Of a stretch of 64,000 bases of DNA, positions 1-9,077 are shown piece after piece. Numbering within the stretch: position 1 is the stretch's first letter; the number at the start of each line of letters is the position of its first letter. Source of the stretch: Asaia bogorensis (GTDB taxonomy: Bacteria; Pseudomonadota; Alphaproteobacteria; Acetobacterales; Acetobacteraceae); contig CALQTN020000007.1 of NCBI GenBank assembly GCA_943333505.2, positions 39,266 through 103,265 on the forward strand. The letters run 5' to 3'. The position numbers and the translations under genes were made by a program. The notes beneath the pieces were generated by a model. It worked only from the letters and a program-made list of their open reading frames with translations. It ran no database searches and was not told the origin of the DNA.

Positions 1-1
1 C

Positions 2-739
2 AGAGACTTAATCAAGTCAGGTAAAACCGTGGTCGGAACGGCCGGGGCGCCGAACGTCGATGTGGTGATGCTGGCAGATGCCGGCTACGACTTCCTGCTG
101 TTCGACACCCAGCACTCCCCGTGGGAGCTCAAGCAGCTGCCGCCGTCGATCCAGTCAATGCGCGGCAAGAAGACAGCCCCGCTGGTCCGCGTGAGCGCCA
201 ACCAGCCCGACCAGATCTGCTTCGCGCTCGACGCAGGCGCCCGTGGCATCGTTGTGCCGATGGTCAACACCCGCGCCGAAGCCGAAGCGGTTGTGCGCTC
301 TTCCCGCTACTTCCCGGCCGGCAACCGCAGCAACGCCGGTGAGCGTGGTGAGTGGGGCCAGTTCAAGAATTATCGCGAGTACATGGATACCGTGAACAAC
401 GATCTGGTGATCGCGCCGATGATCGAGACCAACCAGGCGCTGGAAAATCTCGATGCCATCGCCTCGGTCCCCGGTGTCGACGTTCTGCTGATCGGCCCGT
501 CCGATCTGTCGATCGAACTGGGCGTGCCGCTCGACTACCAGTGCGCCATTTATCAGCGCGCGCTCGACAAAATCGCGGCCGCAGCCGCGAAGCACGGCAT
601 CGCGGCGGGAATGTATTTCATCCCGCCCGACATGGAAGCGAACTTCTTTGTCGATAAGGGCTTCAAGTTCTTCACCATGCCATGGGCCCCCTGGGCGATT
701 TCCGGGATCCAGAGCACCTTGGCGGGCATCAAGCGCTAG
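2..739 (+). CDS. HpcH/HpaI-family aldolase, 5' end outside window
   Basis: Class II (metal-dependent) 2-keto-3-deoxy-sugar-acid type aldolase, cytoplasmic, expected to cleave a 2-oxo-hydroxy acid to pyruvate or another 2-oxoacid plus an aldehyde. A GTG lies at 29, but the frame is open to the left edge and encodes RDLIKSGKT, which matches the usual N-terminal segment of the family, so the true start is upstream of the window. Visible landmarks are the DTQHSPW segment, GARGIVVPMV, and the metal-ligand segments APMIETNQ (Glu) and GPSDLS (Asp). The C-terminus is complete. The TAG stop is the first three bases of a dispersed palindromic repeat. The exact substrate cannot be told from sequence. 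Confidence 0.85.
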   Translation, partial: RDLIKSGKTVVGTAGAPNVDVVMLADAGYDFLLFDTQHSPWELKQLPPSIQSMRGKKTAPLVRVSANQPDQICFALDAGARGIVVPMVNTRAEAEAVVRSSRYFPAGNRSNAGERGEWGQFKNYREYMDTVNNDLVIAPMIETNQALENLDAIASVPGVDVLLIGPSDLSIELGVPLDYQCAIYQRALDKIAAAAAKHGIAAGMYFIPPDMEANFFVDKGFKFFTMPWAPWAISGIQSTLAGIKR

Positions 740-904
740 AGCGTGATGACCGTAGGTGGAATCACCGAAGGTCTGAATCACGCGACCAAACAAAGAGTTA
801 GAGCGTGATGACCGTAGGTGGAATCACACGGAGGTCTGAATCACGCGAACCAACAAAGAGTTAGAGCATGGGGACCGCGCCTATCAGCGGTCATCATGCT
901 CTAA
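737..904 (+). repeat. Palindromic repeat family A, copy 1 (partly duplicated)
   Basis: Copy of a ~105-bp dispersed intergenic repeat. A left half (starting TAGAGCGTGATGACCG) occurs twice in tandem (737-798 and 799-861) and is followed by one terminal hairpin (862-904) with loop CGCCTATCA. The first TAG is the stop codon of the aldolase gene. The hairpin has a GG/AT mismatch in the arm (AGAGCATGGGGACCGC against GCGGTCATCATGCTCT). It probably acts as a transcription terminator, although there is no T-tract. Confidence 0.9.
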
Positions 905-1036
905 CCGATCGCGCAACGTCACGCCGCGTAAGATCGGCGCCCATTACCTCTGGCGGCCAGTTATACTGGCTGCCAGAACCGGGCTACGTCTGACGGCTTG
1001 GCGTTCAAATGACCTGCAAAGTTTCCGAACCCACAT

Positions 1037-1771
1037 TCAGTCTTTGTAGGGGATAAATGGCGCCGGACGCAGTCGCGTACGATGATCCTCCGGAGCTTTT
1101 CCGAGGCTGCTGGTTCCATTGAAATAATCTTGCTGCCAGTTCTCGGCATTTTCCGCCGGACACTGCGCCGCCGACGCCAAATTATGCTCATTCCTGCTAT
1201 CCGCCCAGGCTACATAGGCGGTCAGTAATTCGGGCGCACTTTCAAATTCGCGAAATTCAGGCTGCACAGCTTCAATAATGCCCCGCTTAACGGGCATAAT
1301 CATGCAGAACGGCTCATCACGCTCGAACGTCACCGGGGTGGCTGTGCGGGTGAATTTCCAATTCATTGTGAAGGTGAAAGGCGCCCAATCCGTCTCGACA
1401 ATCCCAGTCAATGGCTGGATCGCGTCCTTGGTCTGGTTAAACGGACCCGTCACCATGAGGTCGTAGCCGGGCTCGGTGCGAAACAGGCCCTCGACCTTGA
1501 TGGTTAAAACACCTGCGCCGAAATGGCTGGAGGCGATCAGGTCTGCATCATCGTTAAGCGGGCGCACGACGACCCCGTCTGCATCCGGGCTACCATTCCA
1601 TTCCGCACGAAAGGGCGCCCGGTTCAGCACCAGCCATCCATGGGTATTGGCAATGTTGAGGGGTAGGCAGCGATAGGCGAACCTCTCATCGGTGTCATCC
1701 ATCCACTGGCGCCTGATCGGTGCCGGGATGATATTTGGCGCAGGTCCTGACGTGTAGCAGATCAATCGCAT
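1037..1771 (-). CDS. DUF6065 family protein
   Basis: Soluble protein of 244 residues with no known biochemical role. It matches the DUF6065 pattern: an opening RLICYTSGPAPNIIPAP, then a WMDDTDERFAYRCLPLNIAN core, and a C-terminal segment with FERDEPFCMIMPV. The frame stays open upstream to 2020, but that extension is Arg-rich and unlike the family, so the ATG at 1771, opening with MRLICY, is chosen. The ribosome site in front of it is weak. It stands alone between a repeat and a tRNA gene with no operon partner. Members are often found near glycan or natural-product genes, which gives no firm function here. Confidence 0.75.
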   Translation of the reverse strand: MRLICYTSGPAPNIIPAPIRRQWMDDTDERFAYRCLPLNIANTHGWLVLNRAPFRAEWNGSPDADGVVVRPLNDDADLIASSHFGAGVLTIKVEGLFRTEPGYDLMVTGPFNQTKDAIQPLTGIVETDWAPFTFTMNWKFTRTATPVTFERDEPFCMIMPVKRGIIEAVQPEFREFESAPELLTAYVAWADSRNEHNLASAAQCPAENAENWQQDYFNGTSSLGKAPEDHRTRLRPAPFIPYKD

Positions 1772-2058
1772 GTTGACGGGGATTCTCAATACGAGCCGCC
1801 TCGATTGTAAGCTCGGGCTGATCTTAGCCACCGGTGGGTTAATCCGACAATAGACCGGTTGCGAAATTTGGCCTGCTGCGACACCGAACCCAACCTGCGC
1901 GCGGCAGTTCGAACACCGGTAAAATAAGCCGCATCTGATCGGCGGCGACCGCCATCGTCCCGCGCTCTCGGCAAGTCCCCGCGGCCCCAGGGTTGCCCCG
2001 CGTGGGCGGGATCGAAACAACCAAAGGCTCTAAATTGCCATAACCCTTTGAAAAGACT

Positions 2059-2134
<76 letters not shown>

Positions 2135-2420
2135 TACCGAACCGCGTTCAATAGGTTAGTCCAATCTAGTGTCATCGCCAGGCGCCGTATAGGTTCTTAC
2201 CCCTATCATCCACCTGCCAACGTATCCATCAAGGTCTCGGAAGCGGGTTGGTACCCCGCTAGACGCGACATCGAGCATCCCTCAGGCTGCGAACGGATCA
2301 ATATACAGTTCGGCTGGGTGCGTAAAGGGGTGGCGCTGGTGGCGCGGCGGTTTCTGCGGATGCCGCGTCTGATGGGCTTTACCGGATCGCTGTGCGGGCA
2401 GCTCGGTCGGCATGACGCCC

Positions 2421-2813
2421 TTAGCCGGCAGACCCATATTGCTTCCGCTCGGCCAGTTTCGATCCCAGCAAAGCATTCACCGCCTGCTTCACCCGACTGC
2501 GTTCCGCATTTTCGTGCATGACCCTGCGCGCCAGCACCACGAAATCTGCGCCGAAATCATCCGCCGCCGCGTGGTCACGCAACCCGTCCTCAATCAACCA
2601 TAACCGGTCATTCACCGCCGCCAGTTCGGCCTGCAACTGCGTCAACGCCTGTCCCGCATCGGCAAGCTGCGCCAAAATCGGATCGAGTGCGTCACGCTCC
2701 CGGATCACGTCTTCCCGCGCGGCCGCGCTGCGCAACCGCCGCAGCTTAATGTCGAGGATGGATGCCCGGTCCAACAATTCGCCCCAGGACAGCGCAACCA
2801 GCGGGTCGTTCAT
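2421..2813 (-). CDS. DUF6165 family protein
   Basis: Small soluble protein of 130 residues, predicted almost wholly helical. The family signature is visible: WGELLDRASILDIKLRRL near the N-terminus, a middle ELAAVNDRLWLIEDGLR, and a closing LLGSKLAERKQY. Biochemical function is unknown. Its ATG overlaps the stop of the upstream TPR/glycosyltransferase-like gene by four bases (2810-2813), so the two are translationally coupled. DUF6165 proteins are commonly found beside such TPR glycosyltransferase-like genes, which suggests a joint role in glycan or surface modification. That role is an inference. Confidence 0.8.
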   Translation of the reverse strand: MNDPLVALSWGELLDRASILDIKLRRLRSAAAREDVIRERDALDPILAQLADAGQALTQLQAELAAVNDRLWLIEDGLRDHAAADDFGADFVVLARRVMHENAERSRVKQAVNALLGSKLAERKQYGSAG

Positions 2814-4717
2814 TGGTCTGCCCGCAATGAAGCTGCCATCGCCGCGAACACGGGTTCCCAGCGTTTATCCGGCCCCTGGCGGAACAGGCGCAGGCTTGGG
2901 TACCAAGGGCTGGTGTCGCGGTCGCGCAACCAGCGCCAATCCGCGACGTGGCCGAGCACGAGCCAGCATCGCACGCCAAGCGCGCCCGCCAGATGGGCAA
3001 TCGCGGTGTCACAGGTTATCACAAGATCGAGGGTCGCCATCACCGCGGCACTATCCAGAAAGGCATCGGGCCCGGCATCGAAACCCGCGCCGAGGGTCTC
3101 CACGGCCATCCCATCCGGCAGGTCGGTGAAATCAGCTCCTTTCTGCAGACTGATCAGCCGCACATCCGGCAACTGGCTTATTGTCTGGAGTGCGGCAATC
3201 GGAAACGATCGCCCCCCAAGCTCGGCCCGTTCTGCGCCCTGCCAATTGATGCCGATCCGTCGTCCGGCGGGGCCCAATACCGCCTGCCAATGCGCGACGC
3301 GCGCCGGATCGGCGGCAAAATATGGAATATCCGCCGGGATCGTTTCTGGCGTCGTCTGAAACAGATACGGCAAGCTCAGCATGCGAATGATGAAATCGAA
3401 CCGGGTGGTGGTATGCCCCATGCGGAACATTGTGCGCCAATCGACATCAATATGCTCGACCGGCACATCCAGCCCCGCCACCAAATGGCGCAAACCCGGC
3501 TGGATCGACAAAAGAATGATCGCACCGGCCGCGTGCAGCAGCTTGAGATAGCGGATGAACTGGATCGTATCACCCAGCCCGATTTCCCAAACCACCAGCA
3601 CCCGCACGCCGCGCGCCGACGCCAGGCGCGCCGGGGTCAGATAGCGCGCATCGAGGTGCAGGCGCGGAAACTGCGCGTCGCGATATTCATAGAGCGGCCA
3701 GCCGGCGGCAAACGCGCCCAGCGACAACAGGCTGTAGGATTGATTGACGATTGCGTGGAAATGGTCGGCCTGCAGAGCGACGCAGCGCGCGAAACGCTCC
3801 ACCGCCTCGGCCGGACGATCATCCGCATGCAGCGCGATGCCAAGATTGTAATGCGCCTTGATATAGCCTGCATCGAGCGCAATCGCACGCTCATAGTCAA
3901 CGATCGCGGCGGCAAAATTCCCAACCTGTTGGTGGGTATTGCCGCGATTGTAGAATGGCTCGGCGAGCGTTGGTTGCAGCGCGATTGCGGCATCGAAGGC
4001 GACATTGGCCTCCGCCAACCGTCCCAGGCTTTGCAGCGTGCTGCCGCGATTATTCAGTGCCTCGGCATAACCCGGCATACGCGCCAAGGCCGCATCGTAG
4101 CTCGCCAGCGCCGCATCGAACTGCCCCAGCGCCTTGAGGCTGTTGCCACGATTATTATGGCTTTGCGCCAAGGTCGGATCGAGGCTGAGCGCGCTATCGA
4201 ACGCGGCCAACGCCTCCTCCGGTCGGGAGAGCGCCAGCAGCACGCTGCCACGGTTGGAATGGGCCTGGGCGTGGGTCGGGCGCAGCCGAATGGCGTTGTC
4301 GTAGGCCGCCAGTGCCTCGCGATGCCGGCCAAGGCCTTGCAATGCAATCGCCCGGTTGTAGTGCGGCATGTCGTTGGCCGCCTGAATGGCGATGGCCCGA
4401 TCATAGGCGGCAATGGCGTCGCGCGCGCGGCCGAGCGCGGCCAGCATGTTCCCGAGATTGCTGAGCGCGGGGTAATACGCCGGCGCAAGGACGGTTGCCT
4501 GGCGCACCAGCCCCACCCCATCGTCCGGCCGCCCAGTCTGAAAGCAGAGCAGCCCGAGGAAATGCAACGCCTCCACATTGCGCCCATCCCGCGCCAGCGC
4601 GCCCCGCAGCAACGCCTCGGCGGCCTTCACATCGCCGGCCCGCATGGCGGCAATACCACGCGCGACGGCTGGATCGGCGGGGTTGGCGGGTTGCATCGGA
4701 GGTTTCAGTCTCGACAT
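2810..4717 (-). CDS. TPR-repeat protein with C-terminal glycosyltransferase-like domain
   Basis: Protein of 635 residues with two parts. Residues ~10-350 are about nine tetratricopeptide repeats of 34 residues (recurring AxAxYDxAIAL, NNRGxxLxxLG and ExFYNRGN units), a protein-binding scaffold. Residues ~370-635 resemble the ADP-heptose/GT9-type glycosyltransferase fold (LVVWEIGLGDTIQFIRYL, RRIGINWQG, DLVITCDTAIAHLAGALG). There is no signal peptide or membrane segment. The architecture is that of bacterial TPR glycosyltransferase-like proteins involved in protein or surface glycosylation; the acceptor is not identifiable. It is translationally coupled to the downstream DUF6165 gene. The start ATG at 4717 opens MSRLKPPMQP. 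Confidence 0.8.
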   Translation of the reverse strand: MSRLKPPMQPANPADPAVARGIAAMRAGDVKAAEALLRGALARDGRNVEALHFLGLLCFQTGRPDDGVGLVRQATVLAPAYYPALSNLGNMLAALGRARDAIAAYDRAIAIQAANDMPHYNRAIALQGLGRHREALAAYDNAIRLRPTHAQAHSNRGSVLLALSRPEEALAAFDSALSLDPTLAQSHNNRGNSLKALGQFDAALASYDAALARMPGYAEALNNRGSTLQSLGRLAEANVAFDAAIALQPTLAEPFYNRGNTHQQVGNFAAAIVDYERAIALDAGYIKAHYNLGIALHADDRPAEAVERFARCVALQADHFHAIVNQSYSLLSLGAFAAGWPLYEYRDAQFPRLHLDARYLTPARLASARGVRVLVVWEIGLGDTIQFIRYLKLLHAAGAIILLSIQPGLRHLVAGLDVPVEHIDVDWRTMFRMGHTTTRFDFIIRMLSLPYLFQTTPETIPADIPYFAADPARVAHWQAVLGPAGRRIGINWQGAERAELGGRSFPIAALQTISQLPDVRLISLQKGADFTDLPDGMAVETLGAGFDAGPDAFLDSAAVMATLDLVITCDTAIAHLAGALGVRCWLVLGHVADWRWLRDRDTSPWYPSLRLFRQGPDKRWEPVFAAMAASLRADQ

Positions 4718-4810
4718 CCCGCTATTCTAGAACAATTCACGCCGCCGACCAACGGATTGACATTCGACCGCCCCCGGGAAACCTTCGCGCCATCTGCCCG
4801 GGAGGACACC

Positions 4811-5902
4811 ATGGCCACCACACACACGCAAACTGCCCGCCCGCCGCTCACCGGCCGGGGGGTCTGGACAGGCACCGAGCTGGCCCGCTCCGGCGATTGG
4901 ATCCGCACGCTCGACGCTGGCCAGATCGGTGAAATCGATGCAGCCCTTGGTGCGCTTAAGCGCGCCGGCGCCCCATTGCTGGGTTTCCAGCGCCAGGATT
5001 TCCCGCTGCCGCGCAGCGCCGCGCTACTCGCCGATATTTCCGATGAGCTCGAAAACGGTCGCGGCGCGGTGCGTTTGCGGGGGCTGCCGGTGGAACGCTA
5101 TTCCGAGGACGATCTTCGGCAGATTTTCTGGGGCATTGGCCGCCATCTCGGCACCGCGATCTACCAGAACGCGCGCGGCGAAATCATGGGCGAGGTGCGC
5201 GACGAAACCAAGCGCACCGATAAAACCTACGATGAAACCCAGGACGGCAAAGTGGCATCGGCCCGCGCCCGCTCGCGCTCCACAGGTCCGTTGCGCTGGC
5301 ATACGGATCGCTGCGACGTGATCGCGTTGTTATGCGTCAGCAACGCCCAGGCCGGCGGGATCTCCAAGCTCGCCTCGATCCCAGCGATCTACAACGAAAT
5401 CCTGGCCCGCCGCCCCGATCTGCTGGAATTGCTGTGCCAGGATTACTGGCGGTCGCGCCCGGTCGATGAAGACGGGCTATCGCCCGATAATGTTTTCGCC
5501 ATGCCGGTCTTCGGTTTCGCTGGCGCCAAGATTACCAGCCAGTATTCGCGCACCTATGTCGAACAGGCCCAGGAAGTCGCGCGCGTCCCGAGGCTGAACG
5601 CCGCCCAGAACGAGGCGTTGGATATGCTCGCCACCATCGCCGAGGAAGTCTGCCTGCTTTCCGCATTCGAAGCCGGTGACATCCAACTGCTCAACAACCA
5701 TGTCATCTACCACGGGCGCACCGCTTACGAAGACAACAGTGCCAGCCGCCAGGAACGGTTGCTGTTCCGGCTATGGCTTTCAGTGCCAAACAGTCGGGCG
5801 CTGCCGGCGGGCTTCGACGGTCTCTGGGGCAGCATTGCACCCGGCGCCTTACGCGGCGGGGTGGTGCAGCCGGAAACCGGGCTGCGGATTCCCCGAGAAT
5901 GA
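4811..5902 (+). CDS. TauD/TfdA-family Fe(II)/2-oxoglutarate dioxygenase
   Basis: Non-haem iron dioxygenase of 363 residues. Such enzymes couple oxidative decarboxylation of 2-oxoglutarate to hydroxylation of a small substrate, often a carboxylate or sulfonate. The facial triad is visible as H164-x-D166 (RWHTDRCD) and distal H301 (IYHGRTAYED), followed by R303, which would bind 2-oxoglutarate. The open frame extends far upstream, but that part is antisense to the TPR gene. The ATG at 4811 is preceded by GGAGGACACC, a strong ribosome site. A T-tracted hairpin ends the unit at 6027-6061. The threonate-dehydrogenase-like gene follows but lies beyond this terminator. The substrate is unknown. Confidence 0.85.
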   Translation: MATTHTQTARPPLTGRGVWTGTELARSGDWIRTLDAGQIGEIDAALGALKRAGAPLLGFQRQDFPLPRSAALLADISDELENGRGAVRLRGLPVERYSEDDLRQIFWGIGRHLGTAIYQNARGEIMGEVRDETKRTDKTYDETQDGKVASARARSRSTGPLRWHTDRCDVIALLCVSNAQAGGISKLASIPAIYNEILARRPDLLELLCQDYWRSRPVDEDGLSPDNVFAMPVFGFAGAKITSQYSRTYVEQAQEVARVPRLNAAQNEALDMLATIAEEVCLLSAFEAGDIQLLNNHVIYHGRTAYEDNSASRQERLLFRLWLSVPNSRALPAGFDGLWGSIAPGALRGGVVQPETGLRIPRE

Positions 5903-6026
5903 TTGATCCAGGTCAACGCCATATGCGCGCCGGGCGACTAATGAATGTCCGACCGCATATGCGATCCCGGTTTTTGAACCGGACTGGCCGAGCATATCAC
6001 TCCCCCCATTGCTCCGGCCCCACCTT

Positions 6027-6061
6027 GGCCGACCGCGGTTCATTCGCGGTCGGCCTTTTTT
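6027..6061 (+). terminator. Intrinsic terminator after the TauD-type gene
   Basis: Perfect 11-bp GC-rich stem (GGCCGACCGCG / CGCGGTCGGCC) with loop GTTCATT, followed by six T (6056-6061). It lies between the dioxygenase stop and the next start at 6124, so it either ends the first unit or attenuates read-through. Confidence 0.9.
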
Positions 6062-6123
6062 GGGGGTAGGCAAGGCCGCCTGGCTGTCCGACAACACCGG
6101 ACCCCACTCTGGCGAGGCTCCCA

Positions 6124-7053
6124 ATGTCCAACCCCACATCCACAAGCGCGCTTCATGTCGGCATTATCGGCCTCGGGTCGATGGGGATGGGGGCGGCGCT
6201 CAACCTGGTCAAGGCCGGGCACCAGGTATGCGGCGCCGAATTGCGCGATAGCGCGCGGGCGGAATTGATTGCGGCAGGCGGCCAGGCGGTAGCGCGGGCA
6301 GCGGATCTGCCGACCGGGATGGATGCGCTGGTGGTGTTCGTGGTCAACGCTGCCCAGGTTGACGATGTGTTGTTTGGCGAAAATGGCTGCCTCGATCGTC
6401 TGGCCCCAGGGGCAGTGGTTTTGTGCTGCACCACGGTCGCCCCGGAATATGCCCGCAGCCTCGCCACCCGGCTCGAAGCCCGGCAATTGCGCTTGCTGGA
6501 TGCCCCGGTTTCCGGCGGCATGGGGGCCGCGCGCGGCGGCACCATGACAGTGATGGCATCCGGCACCATTGCCGCATTCGATGCCGCGCAGCCCGTGCTC
6601 GACGCGGTCGCCGGCAAAGTCTGGCGGCTGGGGGATGAAGCCGGCATCGGCAGCACCATCAAGATGGTCAACCAGTTGCTCGCCGGCGTCCATATCGCGG
6701 TCGCCGCCGAGGCCATGGCACTCGGCATTCGCGCCGGCGCCGATCCACAAACGCTGTTCGATGTCATCTCGTCATCGGCGGGCAGTTCGTGGATGTGGCA
6801 GAACCGGATGCCGCATGTCCTGGCCGGGGACGACACCCCGAGTTCGGCGGTGAATATCTTCGTCAAGGATCTCGGGATTGTGCTCGATCAGGCTCGCGCG
6901 CTAACTTTTCCGTTGCCGATGGCGTCGTCGGCGCATCAACTCTTCCTCGCCGCCGCCGCCGCCGGGCATGGCGGGCGCGACGATGCGTTCGTTATCCGGT
7001 TCTGGGAGATGCTGGCCGGCATTGCGTTGCCGACCGGCAAAACGCCCGACTAG
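6124..7053 (+). CDS. ltnD: L-threonate dehydrogenase-like NAD(P)-dependent oxidoreductase
   Basis: Beta-hydroxyacid dehydrogenase of 309 residues. The Rossmann NAD site is HVGIIGLGSMGMG (residues 11-23), the substrate-binding motif is DAPVSGGMGAA (~127-136), and the catalytic lysine is K180 in STIKMVNQLL. The NIFVKDLGIVLDQAR stretch near the C-terminus is typical of the LtnD subgroup, which oxidises L-threonate to 2-oxo-tetronate. Assignment within the superfamily remains tentative, and 3-hydroxyisobutyrate or tartronate semialdehyde are alternatives. The full LtnD pathway (kinase, isomerase) is absent nearby. Its stop codon TAG is the beginning of a family-A repeat. Confidence 0.75.
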   Translation: MSNPTSTSALHVGIIGLGSMGMGAALNLVKAGHQVCGAELRDSARAELIAAGGQAVARAADLPTGMDALVVFVVNAAQVDDVLFGENGCLDRLAPGAVVLCCTTVAPEYARSLATRLEARQLRLLDAPVSGGMGAARGGTMTVMASGTIAAFDAAQPVLDAVAGKVWRLGDEAGIGSTIKMVNQLLAGVHIAVAAEAMALGIRAGADPQTLFDVISSSAGSSWMWQNRMPHVLAGDDTPSSAVNIFVKDLGIVLDQARALTFPLPMASSAHQLFLAAAAAGHGGRDDAFVIRFWEMLAGIALPTGKTPD

Positions 7054-7155
7054 AGCGTGATGACCGTAAGTGGAATCACACGAAGGTCTGAATCACGCGA
7101 CCAAACAAAGAGTTAGAGTGTTATGACCGCGCCTATCAGCGGTCATAACACTCTG
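7051..7155 (+). repeat. Palindromic repeat family A, copy 2
   Basis: A 105-bp repeat between the convergent ltnD-like and extradiol dioxygenase genes. Its TAG is the stop of the first gene. The terminal hairpin arms read AGAGTGTTATGACCGC and GCGGTCATAACACTCT: both arms differ from the other copies in a complementary way, so pairing is kept. Confidence 0.93.
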
Positions 7156-7160
7156 AACCG

Positions 7161-8168
7161 TTACTCCGCCGCGGCGCGCAGATTATCGTCCCACCACGGG
7201 CACACGCCCGGGGTCAGCGTGTAGTTCCCCGCCATCACCTGCACCGGCGCACGTTGGCCCTGTTCAGCCGCGCGACGCTTGATGCTGCCGGCGAGCGCCT
7301 GGCGTTCCGGCGTCCAGTCCGCGCGGTCATGGCCCCAAAGCGACGGGCCGTGGGTGCATTCATGCGATTGCCAGGTCGGCGGGTCGATAACCCTGCCGCC
7401 CCAGCCATATTCGATCAGGAACCCGCCCGGCGTGCGGGCATAAAAGCTGGTCATGAAATCGTTGGTATGCCGGCCCAAGGTGGTGGCGATGCGGTTGGGT
7501 TCGGCGAGGGCGAGGTCATAGCCCTGGCCAACATCGTCGAGGCTATAGAGTTCCATCATCAGGTGATGCAGCACATTCTGCGGCCCCTCGATCAGCGCCA
7601 GGCTGTGATGGCGGCCATTCACATGCATGAAGCAGGCTTTGAGCGGGGTCGTAATCCAGTCGCTCACCCCAAAGCCGAGGACATCGCGATAGAACGGCAG
7701 CACGGCATCGAGGCTTTTCACCAGCAGCACCGCGTGGCCCATGCCCAGCGCGCCGGTGCGGAAACCGGACAGGCAGCGGCCGGGCTGGAACGGCGTGGCG
7801 GCAATTTCCGCACCGTAGAAAAGTTCGATCCGGTTGCCGAGCGGGTCGGCGCAGATGATCAGGCCCCTTACCCGGCGGCGATCGGCAAGGGCTGCATCGC
7901 CACGGATCACCCTGGTGCCGGCGGCCTCGATCCGGGCCGCAACGGCATCGAGGCTCGCTGCGTCGGCGACCTCCCAGCCGAAAAACGCCGGCCCATCTTT
8001 CTGATCGGCGGCAACCACCAAACGCTGGCGCCGGTCATCCATGCGGAACACCAGTTCCTGGCTGGATTTCTCCGCCAGTTGCAGACCGAGAAAGCCGGTG
8101 CCGTAGCCGTCCCAATCAGCCAATTGGGTCGCATGCAGTCCGACGTAACCGAGCGCTTGCACGAGCAT
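7161..8168 (-). CDS. Extradiol ring-cleavage dioxygenase (type I, VOC fold, BphC-like)
   Basis: Two-domain vicinal-oxygen-chelate enzyme of 335 residues that cleaves a catecholic ring next to its hydroxyls using Fe(II). The N-terminal VOC repeat runs from residue ~7 (YVGLHATQL) and the catalytic repeat from ~142. Metal ligands are visible as H145 (GMGHAVLL), H202 (LHHLMMEL) and E253 (GGFLIEYGWG). Length and spacing fit 2,3-dihydroxybiphenyl / 3,4-dihydroxy-secosteroid type dioxygenases. No hydrolase or other meta-pathway gene is adjacent, so the substrate is unknown. The leader carries CGAAGGATC just before the start, also found before the intradiol dioxygenase gene at 26 kb. A family-B repeat ends 30 bp upstream of the start codon. 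Confidence 0.85.
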   Translation of the reverse strand: MLVQALGYVGLHATQLADWDGYGTGFLGLQLAEKSSQELVFRMDDRRQRLVVAADQKDGPAFFGWEVADAASLDAVAARIEAAGTRVIRGDAALADRRRVRGLIICADPLGNRIELFYGAEIAATPFQPGRCLSGFRTGALGMGHAVLLVKSLDAVLPFYRDVLGFGVSDWITTPLKACFMHVNGRHHSLALIEGPQNVLHHLMMELYSLDDVGQGYDLALAEPNRIATTLGRHTNDFMTSFYARTPGGFLIEYGWGGRVIDPPTWQSHECTHGPSLWGHDRADWTPERQALAGSIKRRAAEQGQRAPVQVMAGNYTLTPGVCPWWDDNLRAAAE

Positions 8169-8198
8169 GATGAGGATCCTTCGATGGTCGGCAAAAAT

Positions 8199-8306
8199 CT
8201 AGAGCGTGATCCGTTGAAGTTGAATCAGCAGACACGCTCTAGATTCTCGTTTTCACGATCATTTTTATCCGTCCAATCGAAGCCGATTGAACGAATAATG
8301 ATCTAG
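8199..8306 (+). repeat. Dispersed repeat family B, copy 1
   Basis: A 108-bp element starting CTAGAGCGTGATCCG and ending ATGATCTAG. Nearly the same sequence occurs in reverse orientation at 26463-26569. Both ends carry CTAG, and the first bases resemble the outer end of family A (TAGAGCGTGAT). It lies just upstream of the extradiol dioxygenase gene. It may be a MITE-like element; no coding capacity is seen. Confidence 0.85.
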
Positions 8307-8530
8307 CGCGGTTTGATGGCGGTTTGCCAGCAATTCAACCGAGCAAGCTGGCGCTACGCCGGGGTGGCACAGCCCCATCGGCAGGATAGCAACGCGGGTC
8401 TCGCCATAAAAATCATGGGATCAGAATTCGGGTGCTCGCTGAAACCCGCAATATCGGTCTTGGCCCGAGCGGCAACTTATCGATGCAGAGCATGCAGGCG
8501 CGGGCTTGGTCAGCCACTGCGGCGATACTG
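8307..8530. other. Intergenic stretch with no recognised feature
   Basis: Between repeat family B copy 1 and the end of thpR. No gene, RNA or clear hairpin was recognised. It may contain the promoter of the extradiol dioxygenase gene upstream of the repeat. Confidence 0.5.
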
Positions 8531-9064
8531 TCAGGCAAGCGGGTAATCCACTTCAGCCGTGTAGACCGCAGCGTCCTTGCCAAGCAGGGAGCTAAACAAG
8601 CTGAAATGATCGAAAACCACCGGCTCGGACCTGAAGAGATTATGCCCCTGCACAAAGGCGGCAATTCTCGCTGGCACTGCGTTATCGAGCCGCGCCAGCG
8701 TCACATGCGGAATAAACCGCCGACGTTCCGGCGGCAGTCCCGCACGCTGCAACGCAATCTCGATCTTGCCTTGCAGATGATCGAGCGCCGGATTGCGTTC
8801 GACGCCCACCCAAAGCTGGGTTTCACGCCCGGCTTTGGCGAAGGTGCCAACCCCGGTAAAGGTCAGCGTGAAGCCCCGGCCGCGCAGGCTGGCGAGCGCG
8901 AGGTCGATCTCCTCGGCCTGATCGGGCGCCACCTCGCCGATGAAGCGCAGGGTGAGATGGAGGTTCTCGTCAGGCACCCAGCGCGCGCCGGGAATGCCAC
9001 CATCGAGCCCGCCGAGGTATTCGCGGATCGGCCATGGCAAGTCGAGGCCGACGAATAATCTCAT
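8531..9064 (-). CDS. thpR: RNA 2',3'-cyclic phosphodiesterase (LigT/ThpR)
   Basis: 2H phosphoesterase of 177 residues that opens 2',3'-cyclic phosphates on RNA ends; cytoplasmic. It shows the N-terminal MRLFVGLDLP segment and the two catalytic HxT motifs, HLTLRF near residue 39 and HVTLAR near residue 122. The frame is open farther upstream, but the ATG at 9064 gives the canonical RLFVGLDLP opening, so it is chosen. The gene follows the esterase gene by only 13 bp on the same strand, so they are probably co-transcribed. Physiological role is uncertain, as for most members. Confidence 0.88.
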   Translation of the reverse strand: MRLFVGLDLPWPIREYLGGLDGGIPGARWVPDENLHLTLRFIGEVAPDQAEEIDLALASLRGRGFTLTFTGVGTFAKAGRETQLWVGVERNPALDHLQGKIEIALQRAGLPPERRRFIPHVTLARLDNAVPARIAAFVQGHNLFRSEPVVFDHFSLFSSLLGKDAAVYTAEVDYPLA

Positions 9065-9077
9065 TTGGGCAACCTCA

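Noticed and set aside
1772..2020. N-terminal extension of the DUF6065 gene
   Set aside because: Arg-rich, unlike the family. The ATG at 1771 gives the conserved start.
2948..4810. Long open frame on the plus strand before the TauD-type gene
   Set aside because: It is antisense to the TPR gene and its composition is an Arg/Gln/Gly-rich mirror of that gene. The real start is the ATG at 4811 with a good ribosome site.
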